Assembly: GCA_964585925.1 (NCBI GenBank)
Contig: CAZPFS010000003.1
Location: 1 to 64,000, forward strand
DNA length: 64,000 nucleotides
Origin: JAAZLS01 sp964585925
GTDB taxonomy: Bacteria; Bacillota; Dethiobacteria; DTU022
Direction of reading: 5' to 3'
Made by a program: the position numbers and the translations under genes. This document shows, one piece after another, positions 33,793 through 42,969 of this stretch. Each line of letters opens with the position of its first letter. Within the stretch, counting starts at the first letter, position 1. Under the pieces are notes generated by a model. The model did not search any database. It saw only the letters and a list, made by a program, of their open reading frames with translations, and was not told the DNA's origin.

Positions 33793-34934
33793 TATGTTCG
33801 GGGCCGAACCGGGTCCTGCTCTGAAGGCAGATCCCGGGGGGGAGAAGAACGCCCGGGCTCAGTATCATTTTCCATGTTCTCAGAAGGATAGGCGGGCGCG
33901 GAAGGGGTAGTTTTTCCGGGCAATATTGTCCGGGGGCTTTCGCCAACCTGTACCCCGAACACCAGCTTGATAATCTCTACCCGGACTTTTTCATTAATTA
34001 CCAGATAGAACAGATCCTGCCCGTCCCGGGTAATGTACTGGGGATTTCCGGGAAATGTCAGGCTCTGTATATCCCCCTCGCCTATCTCCCGTCCAAACAG
34101 AGCCAGTGCCGCCATCTGGGTACGGGTAAGATTGGTTTCCACCTGTTCAGTCAACGATCTCACAATAGCCGGCAGATCGGCCAATTTACCGGCTTGCTTG
34201 AGCTGGTTGAAAGCCGAAATTAATATATTCTGCTGCCTTTCAATTCTTCCCAGGTCTCCATCCACTCCCCGGAAGCGAATATAATCCATAAATTGGCTGC
34301 CGTTTAAATGCTGCCCGCCTTTATCCAGCAAAAGCTGCCCGCTGCCGGGTTCCCGGATCTGCACGCCCACCTCGTAATCAATCCCCCCCAGCCGATCAAT
34401 AATTGCAGCCAGGGAATCCATGTCCACCTTGAAAAAATAGTGTACCGGCACTCCGCCCAGAAAATCCTGAACCGTACCCAGCACCGTGTTTAATCCGCTC
34501 TGATGACGGTTTCCCTCTGATCCCAGATATTCATACCCGTACATATAGGCACTGTTAATTTTGTCATATTCATCCATCCCGGTTATCCGGACATAGCTGT
34601 CCCGGGGAATACTCAACATGGTTGTTTTTTTGGTTTTAAAATTCAGGGAGGCGATCATAATCGTGTCCGGACGATAGAGGCGATACCGCTTGTCCCGGGA
34701 GGCTGTCCGGTCAAAACCCAACAAAAGTATGTTGATGATATCCCGGTCAAAATTGCGGGCCACCTCATGCCCCCAGTCTATCCCTTCCAGAGTGTTATCC
34801 GGTTTCAACACCCGCAGGGGATGATTTATATGATGATACAGGGTGAATCCAGCCGCAACCAGCCCAATCAAGCATATGCCCAAAATAACAAATCTGGTGG
34901 CTTTTTTATTTAACGGGCGACAAATATCAGCCAT
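33789..34934 (-). CDS. LytR-CpsA-Psr family cell-envelope protein
   Basis: A 381-residue LCP protein. A short cytoplasmic N-terminus is followed by one membrane segment (VILGICLIGLVAAGFTLY near residue 20). The extracytoplasmic LCP domain follows, with FDRDIINILLLGFDR, RPDTIMIASLNFKTK, SIPRDSYVRI, GGVPVHYFFKVDMDSL, and RFRGVDGDLGRIERQQ. The family attaches anionic polymers to peptidoglycan. The tail is Pro/Ser-rich. ATG at 34934 overlaps the murC stop by 8 bp, suggesting coupling with murC, though spacing from GGAG is a little long. Confidence 0.88.
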   Translation of the reverse strand: MADICRPLNKKATRFVILGICLIGLVAAGFTLYHHINHPLRVLKPDNTLEGIDWGHEVARNFDRDIINILLLGFDRTASRDKRYRLYRPDTIMIASLNFKTKKTTMLSIPRDSYVRITGMDEYDKINSAYMYGYEYLGSEGNRHQSGLNTVLGTVQDFLGGVPVHYFFKVDMDSLAAIIDRLGGIDYEVGVQIREPGSGQLLLDKGGQHLNGSQFMDYIRFRGVDGDLGRIERQQNILISAFNQLKQAGKLADLPAIVRSLTEQVETNLTRTQMAALALFGREIGEGDIQSLTFPGNPQYITRDGQDLFYLVINEKVRVEIIKLVFGVQVGESPRTILPGKTTPSAPAYPSENMENDTEPGRSSPPRDLPSEQDPVRPRTY

Positions 34935-36324
34935 TAGGGTTGACCACTCCTTTTCCCCCAAGTCGTTTGTAAAGATTCCCCGCCAGCTGGTTTATATCAC
35001 CGGCGCCCATAACCAGAATATTGTCGCCGGGACGTGCCAGTCGCACCGCCAGTTCCTCCAGTTCATCAAAATTGTCACGGGCATACACCGGGCTTGTCCG
35101 GGACCGGCTGAGCAGCCGGGCCAGCTTTTCTGAACTGACCCCCGCGATCGGTTTTTCTCCGGCCGCATAAATCCGGTGAAGCAATACCAGATCCGCCTCC
35201 TGGAAAGCACGGGCGAACTCCTCCATAAAGTAAGCGGTACGGGTATAGCGATGGGGCTGGAATATGCAAAAAACCCGTTCCGCGTTGGTCCGGGCAGCCT
35301 GAATAGTGGCCCGGACCTCTGTGGGATGGTGGGCATAATCGCTGATAATCGTAATTCCGTTCACCTGGCCCACTATTTCAAACCGGCGGCCGGCGCCGCT
35401 GAATTGAACCAACGAGCGGGCACAGCCGTTTAAATCCAATCCCAAACAGTCGGCTACTGCAAACGCTCCCAGGGCATTGCTGATATTGTGCCGACCGGGA
35501 ATGTTCATTTTTACGACTGCCACCGGCTTTTGTTTTTTGTATAAAGTAAAACAGGAACCGCGGCCGCCTGGGGAAATTTCCCCGGCATACAGATCGGCCT
35601 CCCGGTTGTCAAGGGCAAAGGTAACGGGTTCGGGTTTGATCCCCCCGGCAATCAATTTACGCAGTCTGGGATCATCTGCGCACAGCACCGCCCATCTTTC
35701 GGCATTGTTGATAAAAGTCCGGTATGCCTCCAGAAGGCGGTTGAAATCACCGCCGTAATTTTCAAGATGATCGGGTTCAATGCTCGTGACCAGTGAAATT
35801 TGGGGGCGGTATAGCAAAAAAGAGTGATCGCTTTCACAGGCTTCCGCCACCAGGTAAGGTCCCTTGCCCAAGCGGGCATTTCCCTGGAAGGTGGAGATGA
35901 TACCGCCCACAATGGCCGTCGGATCAAGTCCGGCCTTTTCCAGCATCAAAGACAGCAGAGCGGCGGTAGTTGTTTTGCCGTGGGTTCCGGCTACGGCAAT
36001 ACTTGAGCGATCCTCCATCAGCGCTGCCAGCAGACGCGATCGGTGCCAGAGGGGGATTCCCCGCTGGCGGGCTTCCAACATTTCCGGGTTATCTTCCGGG
36101 ATGGCCGTGGAATATACCACCAACTGGCAGTTGTCAATATTCCCGGGGTGGTGGCCGTAACAAATTTCAATCCCCTGGCGGGAAAGATGCCTGGTGATCT
36201 CGGATTCTTTTAGATCGGCACCGGAAACCTGCAGGCCCATATTCCGTAAAACCTGGGCCAGGGCGCTCATGCCATAACCGCCGATACCGATAAAATACAC
36301 ATGCCCTATCGATCGCGGTAACAT
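34927..36324 (-). CDS. murC: UDP-N-acetylmuramate-L-alanine ligase MurC
   Basis: A 465-residue Mur ligase adding L-Ala to UDP-MurNAc in the cytoplasm. The N-terminal VYFIGIGGYGMSALAQ is characteristic of MurC. The ATP loop is GTHGKTTTAA near residue 115, EPDHLENYGG lies in the middle, and DYAHHPTEV in the C-terminal domain. The length is normal. It stands alone from the main mur/dcw genes and is coupled to the LCP gene. A 311-bp gap with DnaA-box-like sites lies upstream. Confidence 0.95.
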   Translation of the reverse strand: MLPRSIGHVYFIGIGGYGMSALAQVLRNMGLQVSGADLKESEITRHLSRQGIEICYGHHPGNIDNCQLVVYSTAIPEDNPEMLEARQRGIPLWHRSRLLAALMEDRSSIAVAGTHGKTTTAALLSLMLEKAGLDPTAIVGGIISTFQGNARLGKGPYLVAEACESDHSFLLYRPQISLVTSIEPDHLENYGGDFNRLLEAYRTFINNAERWAVLCADDPRLRKLIAGGIKPEPVTFALDNREADLYAGEISPGGRGSCFTLYKKQKPVAVVKMNIPGRHNISNALGAFAVADCLGLDLNGCARSLVQFSGAGRRFEIVGQVNGITIISDYAHHPTEVRATIQAARTNAERVFCIFQPHRYTRTAYFMEEFARAFQEADLVLLHRIYAAGEKPIAGVSSEKLARLLSRSRTSPVYARDNFDELEELAVRLARPGDNILVMGAGDINQLAGNLYKRLGGKGVVNPNG

Positions 36325-36525
36325 TCAAACCTCCCGGAGGATAAAACCAGCATACCCTATTTTATGCTTTCATCTTACAGCCTGCTGCCAATTAATTATA
36401 ACAGAAGGCGCCCGGTTGCTCAATTGGGCCGCTTTGGCAAAAATATTTTTATGTCTACTGTTATCCGGTTATAAAGCAGCGGGTACAGGCATATATTGGT
36501 TAGATGATCTAAATTCCGGTAAAAG

Positions 36526-36640
36526 TAATCCACATTATCCACAGAGTTATCCCCATTAAAACCATTATGCGATCGTTCTGTACCAGCTTCCTCACAATAT
36601 CCACATCAGGTTGACATAAGTTTGTGAAATTTTATCTACA
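36526..36640 (+). other. Cluster of five DnaA-box-like 9-mers
   Basis: All are in the same orientation. TTATCCACA at 36535-36543 is a perfect consensus box. TAATCCACA (36526-36534), TTATCCCCA (36547-36555), ATATCCACA (36597-36605) and TTATCTACA (36632-36640) each differ by one base. The first two abut and the third follows after 3 bases. The surrounding gap (36325-36635) is AT-rich and has no gene. This could be a DnaA-binding regulatory or titration site. The origin itself is unlikely, because dnaA and dnaN are not here. Confidence 0.55.
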
Positions 36641-37646
36641 GCTCCAGGAAAGGAACCGCATTGAGGGTAAGGGGCGCAAATTTTTGAACCAGGAATTCAG
36701 GATAAGCCGCCGAGGCCACCATGGCCGCATTATCGGTACACAGCTCGGGGGGGGGACAATGGAGGGCAATCCCGTCTAATTCCATCTCCAATCGCCTCCG
36801 CAACTCCCGGCGAAGACAGGAATTTGCCGCCACCCCGCCTCCCAGCAGCACCGTAACCGCCCCTTTTTCCCGGGCCGCCAGAACTGTTTTTTCAACCAGA
36901 ACCTCTACCACCGCCGCCTGAAAAGATGCCGCCAGATCCGGCTTGTTTACCGGTTCCTGCCTTTGCTTCTGATGGTGAATATAATTTATTACCGCCGATT
37001 TGAGACCGCTGAAACTGAAATCAAACCGTCTTTCCTCCCCCAGATAGGCCCGGGGAAACCCGACGGCGTTAGGATTTCCCTTGACAGCCAGGGCATCGAT
37101 CGCCGGCCCTCCCGGATAGCCCAGCCCCAACACCCGGGCCACCTTATCAAAGGCCTCTCCGGCCGCATCGTCCTTGGTCTGCCCGAGCAGGGCAATATTT
37201 CCCGCCTGCGGGATCGATACCAAAGAGGTATGTCCTCCCGATACCAGCAACCCCACCGCGGGTAATTCAATATCGGCTCCGGTGAGCATATTGGAGTACA
37301 GATGGGCTTCGAGATGATTAATGGCAATAAGCGGCCGCCGCAACATATAAGACAAAGCCTTGGCCGTGGATACGCCTACCAGCAGCGCTCCCACGAGCCC
37401 GGGTCCGTAAGAGACCGCAATGGCATCGAGTTGTGACCCGAAAATTCCCGCTTCCTGCAGGGATTGCTCGATCAGGGGATTGATCAGCTCCAAGTGACAG
37501 CGGGAGGCAATTTCCGGCACGACCCCTCCAAACCTGGCATGGATTTCCACCTGGGAAGAAACCACATTGCTCAATATCCGGCGCCCGTTTTCCACCACGG
37601 CCACCGCCGTTTCATCGCAGGAGGTCTCCAGGCCCAAAATCAACAC
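36636..37646 (-). CDS. tsaD: tRNA threonylcarbamoyladenosine transferase TsaD
   Basis: A 336-residue Kae1/TsaD protein that transfers threonylcarbamoyl to A37 of ANN-decoding tRNAs. Features: LGLETSCDETAVAV at the N-terminus, NHLEAHLYSN with the metal-binding His pair, LLVSGGHTSLV, FSGLKSAV, GGGVAANSCLR and C-terminal CTDNAAMVA. The frame is open for 74 more codons upstream, but GTG at 37646 follows GAGGG and gives the standard length and N-terminus. It ends the group tsaE, tsaB, rimI, tsaD. A 227-bp stretch between it and rimI has no recognised gene. Confidence 0.93.
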   Translation of the reverse strand: MLILGLETSCDETAVAVVENGRRILSNVVSSQVEIHARFGGVVPEIASRCHLELINPLIEQSLQEAGIFGSQLDAIAVSYGPGLVGALLVGVSTAKALSYMLRRPLIAINHLEAHLYSNMLTGADIELPAVGLLVSGGHTSLVSIPQAGNIALLGQTKDDAAGEAFDKVARVLGLGYPGGPAIDALAVKGNPNAVGFPRAYLGEERRFDFSFSGLKSAVINYIHHQKQRQEPVNKPDLAASFQAAVVEVLVEKTVLAAREKGAVTVLLGGGVAANSCLRRELRRRLEMELDGIALHCPPPELCTDNAAMVASAAYPEFLVQKFAPLTLNAVPFLEL

Positions 37647-37873
37647 CCGTCTTCCCTCTTCATGGTCCCGCCGGGGGAGTATTTCATTTTCTTTTTCCAA
37701 ATCCCGCCGGGATGTGGTTCCGGCCCCCCCGAAATTATCAAGTGGCGGAATACCGCCCTCGCCAAGGCCCGCACCCGCCCGCCGGCAGAAACCATATTCA
37801 TCCTGACCCATGCCTGTTTTACCCTCCCCATCGGGCGCCCACAACCGTTGCCATAAGCAGTTCCACAATCCTT

Positions 37874-38332
37874 CTACAGCTCATCTTTGGTCATAAGCAG
37901 CGCATCTTCGTCGAAATAATATTTTTTACGCACCCCTTTTACCACAAAGCCATATTTCTCGTAGAGGTGGCGAGCCACCGAGTTGCTGGGACGCACCTCC
38001 AGGGTCATCCGACCGGCTCCCGCCCGGCGGGCTTTGTCCATGAGCTCCAACAGTAAAGCAGTGGCGATCCCCTGGCCGCGAAAGTTCCTGTCCACCGCCA
38101 GTGTGGTCAGATGTGACTCGTCCATAATTACCCATATACCGCCATATCCCACTACCTGTCCCTCCAGGCGGGCTACCCGGTACACTGCCAGGCGGTTTTT
38201 GTGGAGTTCGGATTCAAACGACTGGCGCGACCAGGAATGGGTGAAAGAAAATTTTTCAATCAGCATTACCCGATCCAGATCCTGTTCTTCCATCGGGTCA
38301 ATGGTTAATATATCACCGCGTTTAAGCTCCAA
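37874..38332 (-). CDS. rimI: Ribosomal-protein alanine N-acetyltransferase RimI
   Basis: A 152-residue GNAT acetyltransferase, probably acting on the N-terminus of ribosomal protein S18. The GNAT core shows LTTLAVDRNFRGQGIATALL (acetyl-CoA loop RGQGIA) and NSVARHLYEKYGF, both typical of RimI. The start chosen is TTG at 38332, seven bases after AGGGGG. An upstream frame extension has no ribosome site. It lies between tsaB and tsaD, the usual neighbourhood in Firmicutes. Confidence 0.88.
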   Translation of the reverse strand: MELKRGDILTIDPMEEQDLDRVMLIEKFSFTHSWSRQSFESELHKNRLAVYRVARLEGQVVGYGGIWVIMDESHLTTLAVDRNFRGQGIATALLLELMDKARRAGAGRMTLEVRPSNSVARHLYEKYGFVVKGVRKKYYFDEDALLMTKDEL

Positions 38333-38395
38333 ATTGATACCCCCTGAAAAAGTTCCCACTGCATCATTTTCGACCCTTGCTGCACAATTACCGGA

Positions 38396-39121
38396 TCATG
38401 AACACCCGGGCGGGTGATGCTTTGATCGCTGTTTTAACTTGCGTTCCGCTTCCGGAAGACGAATATAGATCGGCAACGCCTGCTCATAAGTCGTGGATCG
38501 GGTTTCTTCCAGTATCTGCTTCCCCCGCCAGGCTACCGGCCCCGCTCGGTTCAGGCTCAGCGGAACAAGCAACGCCTGTTTCGCCAAAACCCGGCGAATC
38601 TCTTGACCATAGGATTTCAGACCTTCTCCCAGGAATGTAACCGGCTGTTCAAACTCGGCGGCCCGGGTCAACAGCGCCTCCAGTTTCATCGCCCCCGGGG
38701 GCATTATTTCCTCCAGCCGGTAGGGATGTGCTGCCTGCCGCCGGTAAAATGCCCCGTATACCTCTTCCCGGCGGGCATCGAGAAACGGGCAGATCAGCAT
38801 CCCCGGACCGGTTACCGTTTCCGCCAGCGCTTCCAGGGTTGACACTCCCACCGCCGGAATGGAGAGGCCCTGGGCAAGTCCCCTGGCCGTGGCCACCCCG
38901 ATCCGGATCCCGGTAAACGATCCCGGTCCGGCGGCAACCGCTATTCCCGTAAGTTTATCCCGTTCCACCTGGCAAAATTCCAGCAGACTGTTGATCAGGG
39001 GCATCAACTGCTCCGAGTGGGTTTTTTTAACATTTACCGTCATTTCGCCCAACAGGCTTTCCGGCCCGAGAAGGGCCGCACTACAGGCCAGGGTGGCGGT
39101 ATCTATTCCCAAGATAAGCAT
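38396..39121 (-). CDS. tsaB: t6A synthesis protein TsaB
   Basis: A 241-residue ASKHA-fold protein that partners TsaD in threonylcarbamoyl transfer. It starts LILGIDTATLACSAAL and has AAGPGSFTGIRIGVATARGLA near residue 70, the signature of TsaB/YeaZ. It lacks its own catalytic metal site in this family and serves as a scaffold. ATG 39121 is seven bases after GGGAGG and is preferred over ATG 39127, which is only one base away. It overlaps or abuts the tsaE end. Confidence 0.92.
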   Translation of the reverse strand: MLILGIDTATLACSAALLGPESLLGEMTVNVKKTHSEQLMPLINSLLEFCQVERDKLTGIAVAAGPGSFTGIRIGVATARGLAQGLSIPAVGVSTLEALAETVTGPGMLICPFLDARREEVYGAFYRRQAAHPYRLEEIMPPGAMKLEALLTRAAEFEQPVTFLGEGLKSYGQEIRRVLAKQALLVPLSLNRAGPVAWRGKQILEETRSTTYEQALPIYIRLPEAERKLKQRSKHHPPGCS

Positions 39122-39123
39122 TT

Positions 39124-39657
39124 TCATACCTCCCGGCCGTCAGGCCCGTGGGTCGGCAGATACAGCCTGCCGTTTATTTTCCAACTGATGCCGTTCAGGA
39201 CAGCCTCCACCAGCAGAGAGCCTGTTTGATCATATGGCGTAAACCGTAGCCGCCGCCCCTCGCCTTCAGCGTCAAAAAACCGCTCCAGGCTTATCTCCAG
39301 GTGAGGATTAACAACCCCCGGAAAGCGATCCGCCCATTCAATTAGGGCCACCCCCTCGCCGGGCAGGTATTCTTCAAAACCCAGACAGTGGATTTCTTTC
39401 TCCGAAAGGCGGTAAAAGTCAAAATGATAGACCGGAAACCGGCCCGAATACATATTCATGAGTATAAAAGTAGGGCTGGTAACCTCTCGGGTTGCTCCCA
39501 GCCCCCTGATAATTCCCCTGGCTAGAGCGGTCTTGCCGGTACCCAGCTCACCATTAAGAGTAATTACCAGGGGAGAATTTACCACTCCGCCCAAGATCTG
39601 CCCTATGTACACTGTTTCCGCCTCCTGGCGGGTAGTTAAAACCGACTGTCCATACAT
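39124..39657 (-). CDS. tsaE: t6A synthesis ATPase TsaE
   Basis: A 177-residue P-loop ATPase that drives the TsaB-TsaD cycle. The Walker A is NGELGTGKTALARG near residue 40. SPTFILMNMY and the VYHFDFYRL stretch follow, then LIEWADRF, all family motifs. The C-terminal 25 residues extend past the usual end. ATG at 39657 is used; TTG at 39669 is possible. A good sigma-A-like promoter lies 39-67 bases upstream, so this is the first gene of the t6A operon. Confidence 0.92.
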   Translation of the reverse strand: MYGQSVLTTRQEAETVYIGQILGGVVNSPLVITLNGELGTGKTALARGIIRGLGATREVTSPTFILMNMYSGRFPVYHFDFYRLSEKEIHCLGFEEYLPGEGVALIEWADRFPGVVNPHLEISLERFFDAEGEGRRLRFTPYDQTGSLLVEAVLNGISWKINGRLYLPTHGPDGREV

Positions 39658-39695
39658 TTGAAAAACCAACCTTGTTTTGAAATTTTCTACGTGGT

Positions 39696-39724
39696 ATTAT
39701 AGCCCTCGCCGGTTTAAAATGCAA
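39696..39724 (-). promoter_or_regulatory. Predicted sigma-A promoter of tsaE-tsaB-rimI-tsaD
   Basis: On the minus strand TTGCAT (39719-39724) and a perfect TATAAT (39696-39701) are separated by exactly 17 bases. The transcript would begin about 30 bases before the tsaE start. Confidence 0.7.
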
Positions 39725-39794
39725 ATTTGAGCCCAGTTGAACCAAGCGGGGCTGCTATGGTCTTATAACTGCAAGCAAGGAAGGCCGCACCAAA

Positions 39795-40517
39795 ATGGAA
39801 ACTGCCCAAAAAACCGTTTCATCCGTAACCGGGCTTGATCTGCGCTTAGGAATAATGGATGCTGTGCCCATCGTTCTCGGCTATCTGCCCCTGGGATTTG
39901 CATTTGGTGTTCTGGCCAAAGATGTTGGAATCACCGTTTTTCAGGCCACCATGATGTCTGTGCTCTGCTTCAGCGGGGCCGGCCAATATGTCGCCATCGG
40001 TATTCTCAAGGCCGGCGGAGCGGCGGTGACCGTGATCATGGCCAACATTCTGGTCAATTCCAGGTACCTGCTATTTTCCGCCTCCACGGTGCCCTACCTC
40101 AAAAACCGGGTCCCCCCATTTGCCGCCGCCCTGATATCCTACGGGCTGACCGATGAAACCTATGCCGTATCCATGGGGCGCTACCGGAACCACCACCCCA
40201 CCTTGCCCTACCTGGCCGGGTTGAACCTGACCGCCCACCTGGGATGGATCGGCAGCACCCTGATCGGCTCCCTGGCCGGAAATTACCTGGCGGATATCGG
40301 CGCGTGGGGATTGGGGTTTGCCCTGCCGGCAATGTATACCTGTTTGCTGGTGTTGGTGATTATCCGCAGATCCCATCTGCTGGCCGCAATTTCGGCGGCG
40401 CTGATCTGCCTGGCTACCGGTTACTTTTTTCCGGGAACCATGGACAGCCTTTCAAACATCATTATCGCCACCATTGCCGGCGCGACCTTGGGAGTGATCT
40501 GTGATGGACCAAACTAG
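39795..40517 (+). CDS. azlC: AzlC-type branched-chain amino acid exporter, large subunit
   Basis: A 240-residue integral membrane protein with the AzlC signature LGYLPLGFAFGVLAKDVG and VLCFSGAGQYVAIGIL near the N-terminus, and SYGLTDETYAV in the middle. It forms a two-part permease with the small protein encoded next, exporting branched-chain or other amino acids. The ATG has AAGGAAGG upstream at a long distance. The gene overlaps azlD. Confidence 0.9.
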   Translation: METAQKTVSSVTGLDLRLGIMDAVPIVLGYLPLGFAFGVLAKDVGITVFQATMMSVLCFSGAGQYVAIGILKAGGAAVTVIMANILVNSRYLLFSASTVPYLKNRVPPFAAALISYGLTDETYAVSMGRYRNHHPTLPYLAGLNLTAHLGWIGSTLIGSLAGNYLADIGAWGLGFALPAMYTCLLVLVIIRRSHLLAAISAALICLATGYFFPGTMDSLSNIIIATIAGATLGVICDGPN

Positions 40518-40839
40518 TTTCTGGTTGATGATGATCGGTATCTCCGCGGCCAGTTTATTGCCGCGAATCCTGCCGGTGGCCTTGCTCTCCCGCCGGGAAT
40601 TTCCGGCGCCAATCAGGAAATGGCTGTCATTTGTGGCCCCCTCTGTTCTGGGGGCCCTCACCGCGCTGAGCGTCTTCGCACCCGACGGCCAAATCGATCT
40701 GCACCCAGGCAACCTGTACATCTGGGCTTTCGTGCCCTCTTTGATTATTGCCCTAAGAACACGGAATTTATTTTACACCCTCCTGGCAGGGATAGCCGCC
40801 CTGGCCATCCTCAGCCGACTGATCTATGGTGTGAGGTAG
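40504..40839 (+). CDS. azlD: AzlD-type exporter, small subunit
   Basis: A 111-residue protein with four hydrophobic segments and the AzlD pattern SLLPRILPVALLSRREFP near the N-terminus. It pairs with AzlC. GTG at 40501 and ATG at 40504 are both possible; GGGAG lies six and nine bases upstream respectively. It overlaps the azlC stop by 14 bases, so translation is likely coupled. Confidence 0.88.
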   Translation: MDQTSFWLMMIGISAASLLPRILPVALLSRREFPAPIRKWLSFVAPSVLGALTALSVFAPDGQIDLHPGNLYIWAFVPSLIIALRTRNLFYTLLAGIAALAILSRLIYGVR

Positions 40840-40842
40840 GTA

Positions 40843-40868
40843 AGGGGGCGGACCGGGGCGTCCGCTCC
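40843..40868. terminator. Hairpin between convergent azlD and ABC-F genes
   Basis: GGGGGCGGAC and GTCCGCTCCT can pair across a 6-base centre with one or two mismatches. It sits in the 48-bp gap between two convergent genes and belongs to the GGCGGAC repeat family seen at 20777-20798. It may terminate from both sides, though T runs are lacking. Confidence 0.4.
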
Positions 40869-40887
40869 TACCTGTTTCCGCCTTCTT

Positions 40888-42834
40888 TTATTGATGCCCA
40901 TCCGCCGGCGCCGATAGGGCCTCCAGTTCCATGCTGATCCGTTCCCACTGCTTGAGCAGTTCGCCGGCCCCGGCCTGTTCGGCGCGAAGTTTTTCATGGA
41001 GTTGTTTCACCTTGGCATAATCACTGTAAATGTGGGGATCGGCGAGTTCGAGCTCCAGGGAGGCAATTTCCTGCTCAACCGCCTGGATAGCTTCCTCCAC
41101 CTCCTGTTGCCGCTGTTCAAGTAGGCGCGCCTGTCTCCTATGAGCTGAAGGTTCGGCAGGAATTTTTTTGTTTGCCCGGGGTGCGGGCAGCCGCGCGGTT
41201 TTTCGCCCGGTTGTATCCTGCTCCCGGCCTGGCCCGCCGCGCTCCATATATTCTCGAAAACTGCCGTTATATATGGTCAGCCTCCCCTCAGCCAATTCAA
41301 ACACCCGGTTGACCAGAGTGTTTAAAAAATAACGGTCATGGGAGACCAGCACCAGCGTTCCGGGATAATCCCGCAGCATTTGTTCCAGCTCCTCCAGGGA
41401 AATCAAATCCAGATGGCTGGTCGGTTCGTCAAGCAGCAGGCAATTGTTTTCAATCAATTCCAGCCGGGCCAGAGCAAGTCTGCATTTTTCTCCGCCGCTT
41501 AATTGACTGATCCGTTTATACACCTGTTCACCTGTAAATAAATAGCGGGCCAGGTAACTGCGGGCTTCTGAAATGCCCAGATCGGTTGCAGAAATGATTT
41601 CATCGAGAAGCGTATTTTGGGGGTTCAGCTTTTCCTGCTCCTGGGAAAAATAGGCCACTTTTACCGAAGGGCCTGCTTTGATGCTTCCGGTTCCAGGTTT
41701 CTCCTCTCCGGTGATCAACTTCAGTATGGTGGTCTTGCCCGCACCGTTGGGTCCTACCAGCGCCACCCGGTCACCCCAGTGGATCTGAAAATCAATATTC
41801 TCAAAGAGGGGCCGGCCTCCAAATCCCTTGCCGACACCCCGGAATTCAATGACCTGCCGGCCGCTCCTTCCCTGGAAATTAAAACCCGGGTGGAAGGCCG
41901 TCCTTTGTTCGGGCTGCTCGATCAGCTCCATCTTTTGCAGGCGTTTTTGCCGGCTGGCCGCCTGCCTCTTGGTACGCTCATCGATCTTGGCCTCCCGGAT
42001 AAATTTTTCTTCCTTCTGTATAACTGCCTGCTGGTTGATATAGGCCCGGGCCTGGGTCAATTTCTCTTGTTCCCGCCGGTCCTGAAAATAACTGTAGTTG
42101 CCGGGGTAGCTTTTTACTGAGCCCCGGTCCAGGAACAATATTTTTCCCGCCACCCGATCCAGAAAGAAACGATCATGGGTAACAACAATCAGCGACTTCG
42201 GCCAGTCGGACAAGTATTTTTCCAGCCATTCCAGCCCCTGCCGGTCGAGGTAGTTGGTGGGTTCATCCAGCAGCAGCAGATCCGGATCCCTGAGGAGCAG
42301 CGCCGCCAGCCAAGCCCTGGTTTTTTCCCCGCCGCTAAACCGGCCAAGCTCCCGATTCAAATCAAGCCGGCTGAAGCCAAGCCCCCCGGCCACAGACTGA
42401 AGCCTGCTCTCCAGCTCGTACCCGCCCTGCTGCTGGAACTGCCCCGCTATTTCGCCATAACGCTGCAATAATTTTTCCAGCCGGGAAGCCTCACCGGAAG
42501 GACAGCCGGATATTTCTCTTTCCAAACAGTTGATCTCCTGCGCCAACCCCCGCAGCGGTTGTTGGGCCTGTTCCAGATGATGACGCAGGGTCTGTCCCTC
42601 CAATACCGGAGGTTTTTGGGGCAGGTAACCGACAACGGTTTGTTTGGATAAATATATTTCTCCCCGGTCAAGCTGAAGTTCACCGGCGATCGCTTTCAAC
42701 AGAGTGGTTTTGCCTGATCCGTTGGAGCCGATCAGGCCTGCTTTCTCTCCGGGCTGTATCTGGAAAGAAACGCCGGTCAGCACCGGCCGGTCCGCAAATG
42801 ATTTGTATAACTCGGAAACAGATAATACCGTCAC
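40888..42834 (-). CDS. ABC-F family ATPase (ribosome-associated type)
   Basis: A 648-residue soluble protein with two ABC domains and no membrane segments. Walker A motifs are GSNGSGKTT (about residue 38) and GPNGAGKTT (about 355). Signature motifs are RFSGGEKTRAWLA and QLSGGEKCRLALA, with LLLDEPTNYLD and LLLDEPTSHLD as Walker B. A linker rich in charged residues joins the two, and a coiled-coil C-terminal tail follows. ABC-F proteins act on the ribosome in translation quality control or antibiotic protection. GTG at 42834, six bases after AAAGGGGC, is the chosen start. Which subfamily (Uup, YdiF-like or other) is unclear; the coiled-coil tail suggests Uup/YdiF-like. Confidence 0.88.
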   Translation of the reverse strand: MTVLSVSELYKSFADRPVLTGVSFQIQPGEKAGLIGSNGSGKTTLLKAIAGELQLDRGEIYLSKQTVVGYLPQKPPVLEGQTLRHHLEQAQQPLRGLAQEINCLEREISGCPSGEASRLEKLLQRYGEIAGQFQQQGGYELESRLQSVAGGLGFSRLDLNRELGRFSGGEKTRAWLAALLLRDPDLLLLDEPTNYLDRQGLEWLEKYLSDWPKSLIVVTHDRFFLDRVAGKILFLDRGSVKSYPGNYSYFQDRREQEKLTQARAYINQQAVIQKEEKFIREAKIDERTKRQAASRQKRLQKMELIEQPEQRTAFHPGFNFQGRSGRQVIEFRGVGKGFGGRPLFENIDFQIHWGDRVALVGPNGAGKTTILKLITGEEKPGTGSIKAGPSVKVAYFSQEQEKLNPQNTLLDEIISATDLGISEARSYLARYLFTGEQVYKRISQLSGGEKCRLALARLELIENNCLLLDEPTSHLDLISLEELEQMLRDYPGTLVLVSHDRYFLNTLVNRVFELAEGRLTIYNGSFREYMERGGPGREQDTTGRKTARLPAPRANKKIPAEPSAHRRQARLLEQRQQEVEEAIQAVEQEIASLELELADPHIYSDYAKVKQLHEKLRAEQAGAGELLKQWERISMELEALSAPADGHQ

Positions 42835-42926
42835 TTCTTGCCCCTTTCCGGGTCGGCTGCACTGCAACAGCAAAGCCGGTATATGTCATTTCTTCAATAT
42901 TATACACTATCCAATAAAAGTACTGC

Positions 42927-42955
42927 TTGACATCTGAAAGCCGGCCCGGTAATAT
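42927..42955 (+). promoter_or_regulatory. Predicted sigma-A promoter of the TetR-dehydrogenase operon
   Basis: TTGACA (42927-42932) and TAATAT (42950-42955) are separated by 17 bases. Transcription would start near 42962, 40 bases before the tetR ATG and directly before a near-palindromic site. Confidence 0.65.
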
Positions 42956-42969
42956 GAAACAGGATAGCA

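Noticed and set aside
36325..36635. Replication origin
   Set aside because: DnaA-box-like sites are present, but dnaA, dnaN, rpmH or recF are not, and no clear unwinding element was recognised.
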